Of a DNA stretch of 5,127 nt, positions 1 through 5,127 are shown piece after piece (the stretch's first letter is position 1; every line of letters begins with the position of its first letter). The position numbers were made by a program, and so were the translations under genes. This stretch comes from Myxococcales bacterium (GTDB lineage Bacteria > Myxococcota > Polyangia > HGW-17 > SLPX01): contig SLPX01000302.1 in NCBI GenBank assembly GCA_007131745.1, positions 1-5,127 of the forward strand. Direction: 5' to 3'. The notes beneath the pieces were generated by a model. The model was given only the letters and a program-made list of their open reading frames with translations. It did no database searches and was not told the DNA's origin.

Positions 1-2
1 CA

Positions 3-782
3 GAGTCCATCCCTTCCCGAAAGCCACACAAAGACTTGGCCGCCAAACTCGCTGCACTCCCCGAGCCGGCGATGCGGGTCGTAGTGCTCTGTGAACACAT
101 TACCGGTCTCTCCGCCAAAGGGGCCGCAGATTGCCTTGATCGACTCATATCCGACAGAACAGAAGATCTTAATGGCCGCCAGGAAACACTTTCCGCACTC
201 GGAGAGGCGCTCTCTAACGGCGCTATGCCTTATGAATTTTTGTCGGAACTGTATGTTTCAGCCAAAGAAAACGGAATGGAAGTCCTTGCAGCAACACTTC
301 TAGGGGCTGATGCAACGGCTGCCGGAAATCGAGAAGCGGAACCCGTAAACATAAGTCCCGGCGGTCGCAAACTAACCCTTGGAGAAAGAAAAGCACTTGC
401 CAGGACTCCCGACAAAAACATGCTCGAACACCTCGCTCAGGACGCTGACCCAAGAGTTATCAAGGTAGTGCTCGAAAATCCCAAAATAATTGAAAGACAG
501 GTTGTAAAAATAGCTTCACGGCGACCGGGACGAGGTGAAATTCTGGCAGTGGTGGCGGGACACCATCGATGGGGGATTCGGCCGATGGTTAGAAGAGCGC
601 TGGCGCTCAATCCGTACACTCCTGCTCCCATAGCGTTAAGGCTTCTTTCATTATTGAATCGCGCCGAACTGAGGGATGTCATACAAGCCGCGGATCTCAA
701 ACATGAGGTCAGGTCCGCCGCCGGGATCCTGCTTAAAAAAACCTTAAGTCAGTCTCCAAACCAGGACCATTGCCGGGATTGA
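3..782 (+). CDS. Uncharacterised alpha-helical repeat protein, C-terminal part (5' end beyond window)
   Basis: The frame is open to the left edge: it reads E-S-I-P-S-R-K-P-H-K-D from base 3 through the TTG at 36, so TTG 36 is probably internal and the gene is 5'-truncated. The visible part is 259 residues, numbered here from base 3. It is soluble, with no signal peptide or membrane segment seen. Residues 150-172 and 194-216 form an internal repeat 44 residues apart, both following P-x-V-x(6)-N-P-x(10)-S (DPRVIKVVLENP and RPMVRRALALNP), which suggests stacked HEAT/leucine-rich-variant-like helix pairs. A third, partial unit (HEVRSAAGILL) lies near residues 234-244. The 'NPYTPAPIALRLL' signature resembles proteins of unknown function in Desulfobacterota and relatives; this is from memory of the family. 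A run of seven A at 734-740 is read through in frame. It is convergent with tatA, with 26 bases between stop codons. A binding or scaffold role is only a guess from the fold. Confidence 0.75.
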   Translation, partial: ESIPSRKPHKDLAAKLAALPEPAMRVVVLCEHITGLSAKGAADCLDRLISDRTEDLNGRQETLSALGEALSNGAMPYEFLSELYVSAKENGMEVLAATLLGADATAAGNREAEPVNISPGGRKLTLGERKALARTPDKNMLEHLAQDADPRVIKVVLENPKIIERQVVKIASRRPGRGEILAVVAGHHRWGIRPMVRRALALNPYTPAPIALRLLSLLNRAELRDVIQAADLKHEVRSAAGILLKKTLSQSPNQDHCRD

Positions 783-808
783 CACTTACAAGTCGTACCC
801 ACCCATTT

Positions 809-1093
809 TCACCCATCCAAGGGTGTTTCCCTTACCTCTATGCCGTCTTCCATGTATTCCCGGCCGGATTCCAGCTCTTCAGAAACACCACCCGCCGAAC
901 CACCGGAAGAATCAGCCGGCTTGGATTCGGATAGTTTTTTCGGGGTCACGTCTATGGAATCATCCTGCCTGGAGGCCTTTTTGAAATTTCGAATCCCCCG
1001 GCCAAGAGCTTCCCCGAGTTGAGGCAACCTTCCGGCACCGAAAATGATCACCACTATAACAAGAATGACGATAAGTTCCGGCAATCCGGGCAT
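809..1093 (-). CDS. tatA: Sec-independent (twin-arginine) protein translocase subunit TatA/E
   Basis: This is the pore-forming small subunit of the Tat system, which exports folded, often cofactor-bearing proteins across the inner membrane with TatC (and TatB). The protein is 94 residues. It has one transmembrane helix at about residues 5-18 with the usual polar residue near its start (E6), then the F-G hinge (F18 G19) in the [16 protein letters not shown] motif. An amphipathic helix follows to about residue 42 (IRNFKKASR), then a long acidic, Ser/Gly-rich tail (residues 43-94). I chose ATG 1093 over GTG 1123 for two reasons. A GGAG/GAGG ribosome site (GGAGCGAGG) lies six bases upstream, and a predicted promoter places the transcript start near 1120, inside the longer version. 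The E-L-I-V-I core with GAGRLP favours TatA over TatB. No tatC lies alongside, so the gene stands alone here. Confidence 0.93.
   Translation of the reverse strand: MPGLPELIVILVIVVIIFGAGRLPQLGEALGRGIRNFKKASRQDDSIDVTPKKLSESKPADSSGGSAGGVSEELESGREYMEDGIEVRETPLDG
810..825 (+). terminator. Weak candidate hairpin downstream of the helical-repeat gene
   Basis: CACCC (810-814) and GGGTG (821-825) form a five-base-pair stem with a six-base loop, followed by TTTCCCTT on the + strand. It lies 27 bases past the stop of the left-edge gene and overlaps the last codons of the convergent tatA. The stem is short and the T tract is broken, so it is a poor intrinsic terminator. Nothing better exists between these two genes. 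Confidence 0.2.
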
Positions 1094-1108
1094 TGAAAAC
1101 CTCGCTCC

Positions 1109-1119
1109 ATGTTGATATC
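1109..1119 (+). promoter_or_regulatory. Copy 1 of ATGTTGATATC motif, at the predicted tatA transcript start
   Basis: ATGTTGATATC here is repeated exactly at 1342-1352, in front of ygeY. It contains the octamer GTTGATAT (1111-1118). On the - strand it lies just downstream of the predicted tatA -10 element and upstream of the tatA ribosome site, a position where a bound repressor would block initiation. Function is inferred; the exact repeat is directly visible. Confidence 0.35.
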
Positions 1120-1126
1120 GCACAAA

Positions 1127-1154
1127 AATATACCACCCATTTCAAAGAACTCAA
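1127..1154 (-). promoter_or_regulatory. Predicted sigma70-type promoter of tatA
   Basis: Read on the - strand, TTGAGT (1154-1149; four of six to TTGACA) is followed after 16 bases by TATATT (1132-1127; five of six to TATAAT). Transcription would begin near 1120, giving a leader of roughly 27 bases before ATG 1093. The position agrees with the chosen start and ribosome site. It is inferred from consensus matching only. Confidence 0.55.
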
Positions 1155-1280
1155 CCCGCATGGTGTAACCACCCATTCCTGCCCCCCACTACACCCGGAA
1201 TCGCAACTCAGATGTCGGCGTATTGTCCATCTGCCGATTTTCGGACCTCGTTCTGTTTACAGCGAATGATAACGAGCGAG

Positions 1281-1288
1281 GTTGACAT
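1281..1288 (+). promoter_or_regulatory. GTTGAYAT motif, isolated copy upstream of ygeY
   Basis: GTTGACAT at this site matches the octamer GTTGAYAT found three more times in the same tatA-ygeY spacer and, by reading, nowhere else in the window. It contains a perfect TTGACA (1282-1287), but no acceptable -10 hexamer lies 16-18 bases downstream. I therefore treat it as a possible regulator half-site rather than as a promoter. Confidence 0.3.
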
Positions 1289-1342
1289 AGCCGGTCTGCC
1301 GAGCCCGAAAGTTGAAGCAGGAAGATTGACCCATTCCCGGGA

Positions 1343-1366
1343 TGTTGATATCTGGTCATGTCAACA
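1343..1366 (+). promoter_or_regulatory. Inverted repeat (operator-like or leader hairpin) before ygeY
   Basis: The arms TGTTGATAT (1343-1351) and ATGTCAACA (1358-1366) are inverted copies with nine pairs, one of them a T-G wobble, around a six-base centre (CTGGTC). The arms are two opposing copies of the GTTGAYAT motif. The repeat ends 12 bases before the AAGGAG of ygeY. As DNA it would suit a dimeric transcription factor; as RNA it would form a short hairpin close to the ribosome site. No convincing intrinsic terminator tract follows: TTTTAAAAAGG comes after it and belongs to the ribosome-site region. Confidence 0.45.
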
Positions 1367-1378
1367 CAGGGTTTTAAA

Positions 1379-1384
1379 AAGGAG
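1379..1384 (+). promoter_or_regulatory. Ribosome-binding site of ygeY
   Basis: AAGGAG with a six-base spacer (TGTACG) precedes ATG 1391. It decides the start: the longer in-frame opening at ATG 1358 lies inside the inverted repeat and has no such site. Confidence 0.85.
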
Positions 1385-1390
1385 TGTACG

Positions 1391-2599
1391 ATGGATTTCG
1401 ATGATGTAAGACGCTCTGCAAAAGGGTATGAAAATGCCATGGTTTCTTTTCTGCGGGATTTGATACGCATCCCGTCTGAAAGCACGAAGGAAAGAGATGT
1501 GGTTCAGCGCATAAAACTTGAGATGGAAAAAACAGGGTTTGACGAGATTGTAATCGACAACATGGGAAATATCCTGGGCAGAATCGGCGATGGCCCAACC
1601 GTGATCGCTTATGATGCTCACATCGATACGGTAGGTGTTGGAAGCCGCTCCGAGTGGAACCATGATCCATACGAAGGCAAACTGGAAAACGGCATAATAT
1701 TCGGAAGAGGTGCTTCGGATCAGACCGGCGCCATGGCATCCATGGTATATGCCGGCAGGATCGTCAAGGATCTGGGACTGGCCCGAGGGTGCACACTGTG
1801 GATGGTCGGAAGCGTGCAGGAGGAGGATTGCGACGGTCTCTGCTGGCAATACATTTTGCGTGAAAATGTTCTGGATCCCAAGCCCTCCTGCATTGTAATA
1901 ACCGAACCCACCTGCCTAGGTGTATATAGAGGGCACAGAGGGCGTATGGAGATGGAAGTACGCACTTTCGGCAGGTCGTGCCACGGGTCCGCTCCGGAAC
2001 GCGGCAGGAACGCGGTCTACATGATGGCAAAAATTCTTTCCGGGGTGGAGAAACTCAACGAAAGACTGGTTTCTGACGAATTCCTCGGAAAGGGAACCAT
2101 CACGACGAGCTTCATTTCTTGTGAAACGCCATCGCTCTGCGCGGTGCCGTCCGGCGCGTATGCCCACCTGGATCGCCGCCTGACCGCAGGCGAAACGCTT
2201 GAAACAGCTGTGGCAGAGATTGAAGCGGTTCTGAAAGAAGCAGGATTCAATCCAGAAGAGGCCCAAGTCACTGTTGCAAAGTACGATACGCCCGGATACA
2301 CCGGCCTTTCCTATCCCACTGATAAATATTATCCGACATGGGTAATGCCGCCGAATCATTCCCTTGTTTCAGCGGCATGCACGACATACCGGAAACTGTT
2401 CGCCAGGGAACCGCGAGTCGACAAGTGGACTTTTTCCACCAATGGCGTCGCCACAATGGGCATGTTCGGAATTCCCACAATAGGATTCGGCCCGGGTGAC
2501 GAACGTCACGCACACACGGTCGACGACCAGGTTCCGGTCTCACACCTCGTAGATGCAGCTGCGTTTTACTCTTCATTTCCAGAGTGTTTCCCTGGATGA
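1391..2599 (+). CDS. ygeY: YgeY-type M20 family metallohydrolase (selenium/purine metabolism-linked)
   Basis: This is a 402-residue cytoplasmic zinc-dependent amidohydrolase of the M20/ArgE/DapE superfamily, close to the usual ~400-residue length of YgeY. Visible metal-site residues are H77 and D79 (YDAHIDTV), D110 (GRGASDQTG), E144/E145 (VQEED, general base and ligand), E172 (TEPT) and H375 (RHAHTVDDQ). The lid/dimerisation domain spans about residues 182-296 and contains H198 in the CHGSAPERGRNAVY motif. All key residues are present, so it should be active. Family knowledge: YgeY belongs to the selenium-linked purine catabolic clusters and is thought to hydrolyse a ureido-diaminopropionate-type intermediate; I recall this assignment rather than derive it. 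It is first in a two-gene operon with ygeW, 38 bases apart. The start at ATG 1391 is set by AAGGAG six bases upstream. The alternative is another amino-acid deacylase (ArgE/DapE-like); the ygeW neighbour argues for YgeY. Confidence 0.88.
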   Translation: MDFDDVRRSAKGYENAMVSFLRDLIRIPSESTKERDVVQRIKLEMEKTGFDEIVIDNMGNILGRIGDGPTVIAYDAHIDTVGVGSRSEWNHDPYEGKLENGIIFGRGASDQTGAMASMVYAGRIVKDLGLARGCTLWMVGSVQEEDCDGLCWQYILRENVLDPKPSCIVITEPTCLGVYRGHRGRMEMEVRTFGRSCHGSAPERGRNAVYMMAKILSGVEKLNERLVSDEFLGKGTITTSFISCETPSLCAVPSGAYAHLDRRLTAGETLETAVAEIEAVLKEAGFNPEEAQVTVAKYDTPGYTGLSYPTDKYYPTWVMPPNHSLVSAACTTYRKLFAREPRVDKWTFSTNGVATMGMFGIPTIGFGPGDERHAHTVDDQVPVSHLVDAAAFYSSFPECFPG

Positions 2600-2624
2600 T
2601 CTAAATAAGGCACAAGTTCGAGCC

Positions 2625-2631
2625 AAAGGAG
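2625..2631 (+). promoter_or_regulatory. Ribosome-binding site of ygeW
   Basis: AAAGGAG, six bases before ATG 2638, lies in the 38-base ygeY-ygeW gap. That gap has no hairpin or promoter I can see, so the two genes are very probably co-transcribed and independently translated. Confidence 0.8.
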
Positions 2632-2637
2632 ATAAGC

Positions 2638-3840
2638 ATGTTTTCAATAACCACAATCGAGGACCGAATAGAAGAACTAAATAAACTGTCGTTTAGTCAT
2701 TTCGGCAGGGATTTCCTTCTTACACAGGAACACAGCTATGAAAACTTACTGGCAGTGCTGAAACTGGCTGAGATCTTGAGAATATTTTACCGCAACAATA
2801 TATCCACCCGCTGTTTTCAAATAGGGCTGGCCGTTTCACAATTCCGGGATAAATCCACGAGAACGCGCTTTTCCTTCGCTTCGGCGGCTGAACTCCTGGG
2901 CCTATCACTCCAGGAACTGGATGAAACAAAGTCCCAGATTTCGCATGGTGAAACAGTGCGTGAAACATCAAATATGATTTCATTTCTCTCTGAGGTGATA
3001 GGAATTCGGGACGATATGTTCATCGGACGGGGAAACGCATACATGCGGGAGGTCGGCGAAGCCCTTGACGAAGGCTTTCAACAAGGCGTTCTGGGACACC
3101 GTCCGGGGATCGTAAACCTGCAATGCGACATCGACCACCCGACGCAAACCATGTCGGATCTTTTGCACATAGCCACAAACTTCGGCGGGGTGGATGAGAT
3201 CAGGGGCAAGAAAATCGCAATGACCTGGGCCTACTCGCCGTCATACGGAAAACCCCTGTCAGTGCCGCAGGGGATCATCACCCTTTTGACCCGTTTTGGT
3301 GCAAACGTAGTGCTTGCACATCCACCCGGCTACGAGTTATTGGAGGACTCAATGGATAGTGCGCGTGACAACGCACAAAAATCCGGCGGTTCTTTCAAAT
3401 CGGTCCATTCAATGGATGAGGCTTTCACCGGCGCACACATTGTTTATCCCAAGAGTTGGGCGCCCTTTGAAGTAATGAAACGCCGGACGGAATTGCTGGA
3501 AAAAGGAAAACAAGACGCTCTCGCAGCACTGGAAAAAGAGTGTCTCGCGGAAAACGCCCGTTACATAGATTGGGAATGCAATGAAAAACGCATGGCCTTG
3601 ACCGACGGCGGTAAAGCTTTGTACATGCACTGTTTGCCTGCAGACATATCAGGCGTATCTTGCGAACATGGCGAAGTGTCGGCCGGTGTATTTGAACGTT
3701 ACCGTATAAAAACCTATTTCGAAGCACGCTTCAAACCTTATATCATCGCTTCCATGATTGTACTGAGCAGGTTCCGTGACCCGACATCCCTTGTTGATCA
3801 CATGCTAAGACAGCGTAGACGACGGGCCGGGGTTTTTTGA
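2638..3840 (+). CDS. ygeW: YgeW-type knotted carbamoyltransferase
   Basis: This is a 400-residue member of the aspartate/ornithine carbamoyltransferase superfamily, in the longer 'knotted' branch with N-acetylornithine carbamoyltransferase and E. coli YgeW (about the same length). The carbamoyl-phosphate site is intact: S73-T-R-T-R77 (FRDKSTRTRFSF), H167-P-T-Q170 (DHPTQTMSDL) and H331-C-L-P334 (MHCLPADISG). The N-terminal carbamoyl-phosphate domain covers about residues 1-180 and the second-substrate domain about 185-370. In purine-catabolic clusters the enzyme is thought to run toward phosphorolysis, releasing carbamoyl phosphate from a diureido compound for ATP production; that direction is not visible from sequence. 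It follows ygeY by 38 bases. The C-terminus RQRRRRAGVF is strongly basic and may be a local extension. An N-acyl-ornithine carbamoyltransferase paired with a deacetylase is the main alternative, less likely given the overall YgeW-like sequence. Confidence 0.9.
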   Translation: MFSITTIEDRIEELNKLSFSHFGRDFLLTQEHSYENLLAVLKLAEILRIFYRNNISTRCFQIGLAVSQFRDKSTRTRFSFASAAELLGLSLQELDETKSQISHGETVRETSNMISFLSEVIGIRDDMFIGRGNAYMREVGEALDEGFQQGVLGHRPGIVNLQCDIDHPTQTMSDLLHIATNFGGVDEIRGKKIAMTWAYSPSYGKPLSVPQGIITLLTRFGANVVLAHPPGYELLEDSMDSARDNAQKSGGSFKSVHSMDEAFTGAHIVYPKSWAPFEVMKRRTELLEKGKQDALAALEKECLAENARYIDWECNEKRMALTDGGKALYMHCLPADISGVSCEHGEVSAGVFERYRIKTYFEARFKPYIIASMIVLSRFRDPTSLVDHMLRQRRRRAGVF

Positions 3841-3863
3841 TGAAAAAAATACCGTAACGGCCC
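3824..3863. terminator. Inverted repeat at the ygeW / kinase-gene convergent junction
   Basis: GGGCCG (3824-3829) pairs exactly with CGGCCC (3858-3863). Inside, GGGTTTTTT (3830-3838) can pair imperfectly with AAAAAAATACC (3843-3853) around a short GATG loop. The structure starts in the last codons of ygeW and ends seven bases before the stop codon of the gene on the opposite strand. No T tract follows on +. On - the segment contains a run of T (TATTTTTTT) after a weak CCGTTACGG hairpin. It could stop transcription from both sides, but it is not a textbook intrinsic terminator. Confidence 0.35.
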
Positions 3864-3870
3864 CGAAGTT

Positions 3871-5127
3871 TCATGAATCCGCGAGTTTCTTCGTGAAACC
3901 GGGAGCCAGCAGATTTATCATCCCCTCCATATTTCGCACGTTCTGCCCGGACATGAACTCCACAGCCTTCTTCATTTGATCATCCCCTTCATCACCTCCG
4001 ATGATTTCAGCCAGTCTCCAACGCGCCGCGGCCGCGTACATTTTCATTCCCTGTTCTTCCAAGCCACTGATCGCATAACGAAGCCGATCTACAGCACCAT
4101 CAGCATCTTCCCTTTGTACGCGTATTGCACCATCCAGAAGCGTTGCAAGAGAGCTCAACCACGGGAGCTTCTTCCTTCCCAAACGACGTGTTAACCTTTT
4201 CGCCTTTGCAAGCATCGACTTTTTCTCTGACGGATCCGCCTCGGCAGCCGCCGCAAGAAGCACCCTCGCCCTCAGGTGCATGGACTCGTTGCCGACTGCG
4301 GGAATCATGAGAAGATGAGACTTTTTCAAAGCTTTCCAGTCCCCCTCAATTAGTTCTTTCGCATGAATCCCGGAATTGGAAAAAAGAGCAATATGCACCT
4401 TCGCCAAAAGCGTGTGGTAATGCTGAAGATGATAACCCTTGGCAGACCACCACGCTATCATTGCGTTGACTTCCCTAAGCGCTGCATCAGGCCCATCCCT
4501 GTTGAGGTGGGCGACATTGGCAAGCCCCAGAATCAGCCCGGATGCCGCAAAAATGTCTCCCCGCTCCAGCGCCATTCGGGACAACTGCACAATCCTGTCA
4601 TTCATAGTTTTGAATTCGCCCAGATAAAACAAGGACCATACAAGAGCGAAACGAAAAGCCGCCAATTCATGAAACGCTCCCGTACTCTCGGGCATGATGG
4701 CTTCAACGCCTTCAAACGCGTCCCGCGCGTCACTCCATTCACCTGCCATGAACGATCCCCAGCCCTTCGCTGCCGCTAGGTATGCCCTGGCTACTTGTGA
4801 ATCATGTTGTTCCAATAGGCTGTTGACGCTATTTTCAAGTTTTCTGAAATATTTTGTTTCTCTTTTTCCAAGGCTGGCCACAAAAACAGCTTCAGCCGCA
4901 AGGGCTCTAGCCATACGTTCGGGTTCACCAGCGTTCAGGGCGTTTACAACCCATCGAGTGTTGAAATCCGCGGCGCGCATGTGATCGGATGCACCCAACC
5001 CCAGGGCAAGCGATCGCCAAAGATCCACCTGCTCCAGATCTTCGGGTGAAATCCGACTGGGGTCCCTAAGCGTATACTTCAATCCTCTCATGCGAATGTG
5101 AAATCTTCGCAACAAAAGTGACAAAAG
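3871..5127 (-). CDS. C-terminal TPR-like region of a large Ser/Thr kinase-ATPase-type signalling protein (5' end beyond window)
   Basis: The - strand frame is open to the right edge (CTT at 5127-5125, then TTG), so the true start lies outside; the apparent TTG start is almost certainly internal. The visible 418 residues (numbered from the edge) are all-helical and rich in Ala/Leu, with antiparallel helix pairs of tetratricopeptide type and no membrane segment. Stretches I recognise from the C-termini of PknK-like kinase + AAA/NTPase + TPR proteins of Myxococcota and other bacteria are GLGASDHMRAADF (about 43-55), AWWSAKGYHLQHYHTLLA (225-242), MYAAAARWRLAEIIGG (363-378) and NVRNMEGMINLLAPGF (396-411). 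In such proteins this region is presumed to sense or bind partners while an N-terminal kinase signals. The kinase and P-loop domains are not in the window, so their presence here is inferred. A stand-alone TPR protein or a regulator with only the ATPase is possible. It converges on ygeW with 30 bases between stops. Confidence 0.72.
   Translation of the reverse strand, partial: LLSLLLRRFHIRMRGLKYTLRDPSRISPEDLEQVDLWRSLALGLGASDHMRAADFNTRWVVNALNAGEPERMARALAAEAVFVASLGKRETKYFRKLENSVNSLLEQHDSQVARAYLAAAKGWGSFMAGEWSDARDAFEGVEAIMPESTGAFHELAAFRFALVWSLFYLGEFKTMNDRIVQLSRMALERGDIFAASGLILGLANVAHLNRDGPDAALREVNAMIAWWSAKGYHLQHYHTLLAKVHIALFSNSGIHAKELIEGDWKALKKSHLLMIPAVGNESMHLRARVLLAAAAEADPSEKKSMLAKAKRLTRRLGRKKLPWLSSLATLLDGAIRVQREDADGAVDRLRYAISGLEEQGMKMYAAAARWRLAEIIGGDEGDDQMKKAVEFMSGQNVRNMEGMINLLAPGFTKKLADS

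Noticed and set aside
1094..1123. Longer TatA start at GTG 1123 adding ten residues ([10 protein letters not shown]).
   Set aside because: The extension is not TatA-like, it covers the ribosome site of ATG 1093, and it begins at about the predicted transcript start.
797..1179. Recurrent ACC(C)ACCCATT strings at 797-810, 1132-1143 and 1168-1179 around tatA.
   Set aside because: They are short, C-rich, irregularly spaced and located in different contexts (past a stop, across a promoter, upstream of it). Chance similarity is adequate.
1234..1276. Small hairpins CCGATTTTCGG (1234-1244) and CTCGTT/AACGAG (1247-1276) in the tatA-ygeY spacer as a riboswitch or small RNA.
   Set aside because: The stems are only four to six pairs, the second has a long loop, and no conserved riboswitch core or terminator is recognisable.
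1282..1310. Perfect TTGACA as a -35 element for ygeY.
   Set aside because: The sequence 16-18 bases downstream (cccgaa/ccgaaa region) is not a -10 hexamer.
1358..1390. Longer YgeY start at ATG 1358.
   Set aside because: It begins inside the inverted repeat without a ribosome site, while ATG 1391 has AAGGAG at ideal spacing and opens with a normal family N-terminus.
1361..1849. A 162-codon - strand reading frame opposite the start of ygeY.
   Set aside because: It is antisense to the conserved M20 catalytic domain, its composition is not protein-like, and it has no family resemblance.
4363..4779. A 138-codon + strand reading frame opposite the kinase-like gene.
   Set aside because: It is the shadow of a well-conserved - strand coding sequence, with no ribosome site or recognisable protein.
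1..5127. CRISPR arrays, insertion sequences, tRNA genes or a phage/defence island.
   Set aside because: I saw no regularly spaced repeats, transposase, integrase, tRNA-like cloverleaf or defence-type protein. All coding space is explained by five ordinary-looking genes.

Overview
The window looks like chromosome from a Gram-negative bacterium of the Desulfobacterota/Myxococcota (deltaproteobacterial) type with moderate G+C. This placement is inferred from the style of three proteins. The TatA has the [20 protein letters not shown] N-terminus common in that group. The left-edge protein carries the 'NPYTPAPIALRLL' helical-repeat signature I associate with hypothetical proteins of these bacteria. 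The right-edge protein ends like the large Ser/Thr kinase-ATPase-TPR proteins abundant in Myxococcota. No rRNA or other taxonomic marker is present, so the assignment is tentative.

Layout from left to right: (1) the C-terminal part of an uncharacterised alpha-helical repeat protein on +, open at the left edge; (2) a convergent tatA on -, whose start I move to 1093; (3) a 297-base non-coding divergent region between tatA and the next gene, holding a good sigma70-type promoter for tatA and four copies of the octamer GTTGAYAT, two of which form an inverted repeat just upstream of the next gene's ribosome-binding site; (4) a tight two-gene + strand operon, ygeY (M20-family metallohydrolase) then ygeW (knotted carbamoyltransferase); (5) a short 30-base convergent junction with an inverted repeat; (6) the C-terminal 418 residues of a large signalling protein on -, probably a Ser/Thr kinase/ATPase/TPR protein, open at the right edge.

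The metabolic core is ygeY-ygeW. In Escherichia coli and many anaerobes, relatives of these genes sit in the large selenium-linked purine/xanthine catabolic cluster (ygeW, ygeX, ygeY, hyuA, ygfK, ssnA, xdhD and a carbamate kinase). There they are thought to act late: YgeW takes a carbamoyl group off a ureido intermediate as carbamoyl phosphate, and YgeY hydrolyses the remaining ureido/amide group. Here the order is reversed (Y then W), ygeX is absent between them, and both flanking genes point the other way, so the transcription unit appears to be only these two genes. That isolation, together with the private repeat motif in front of it, is the most interesting aspect of the window. I found no mobile element, CRISPR array, tRNA or rRNA.
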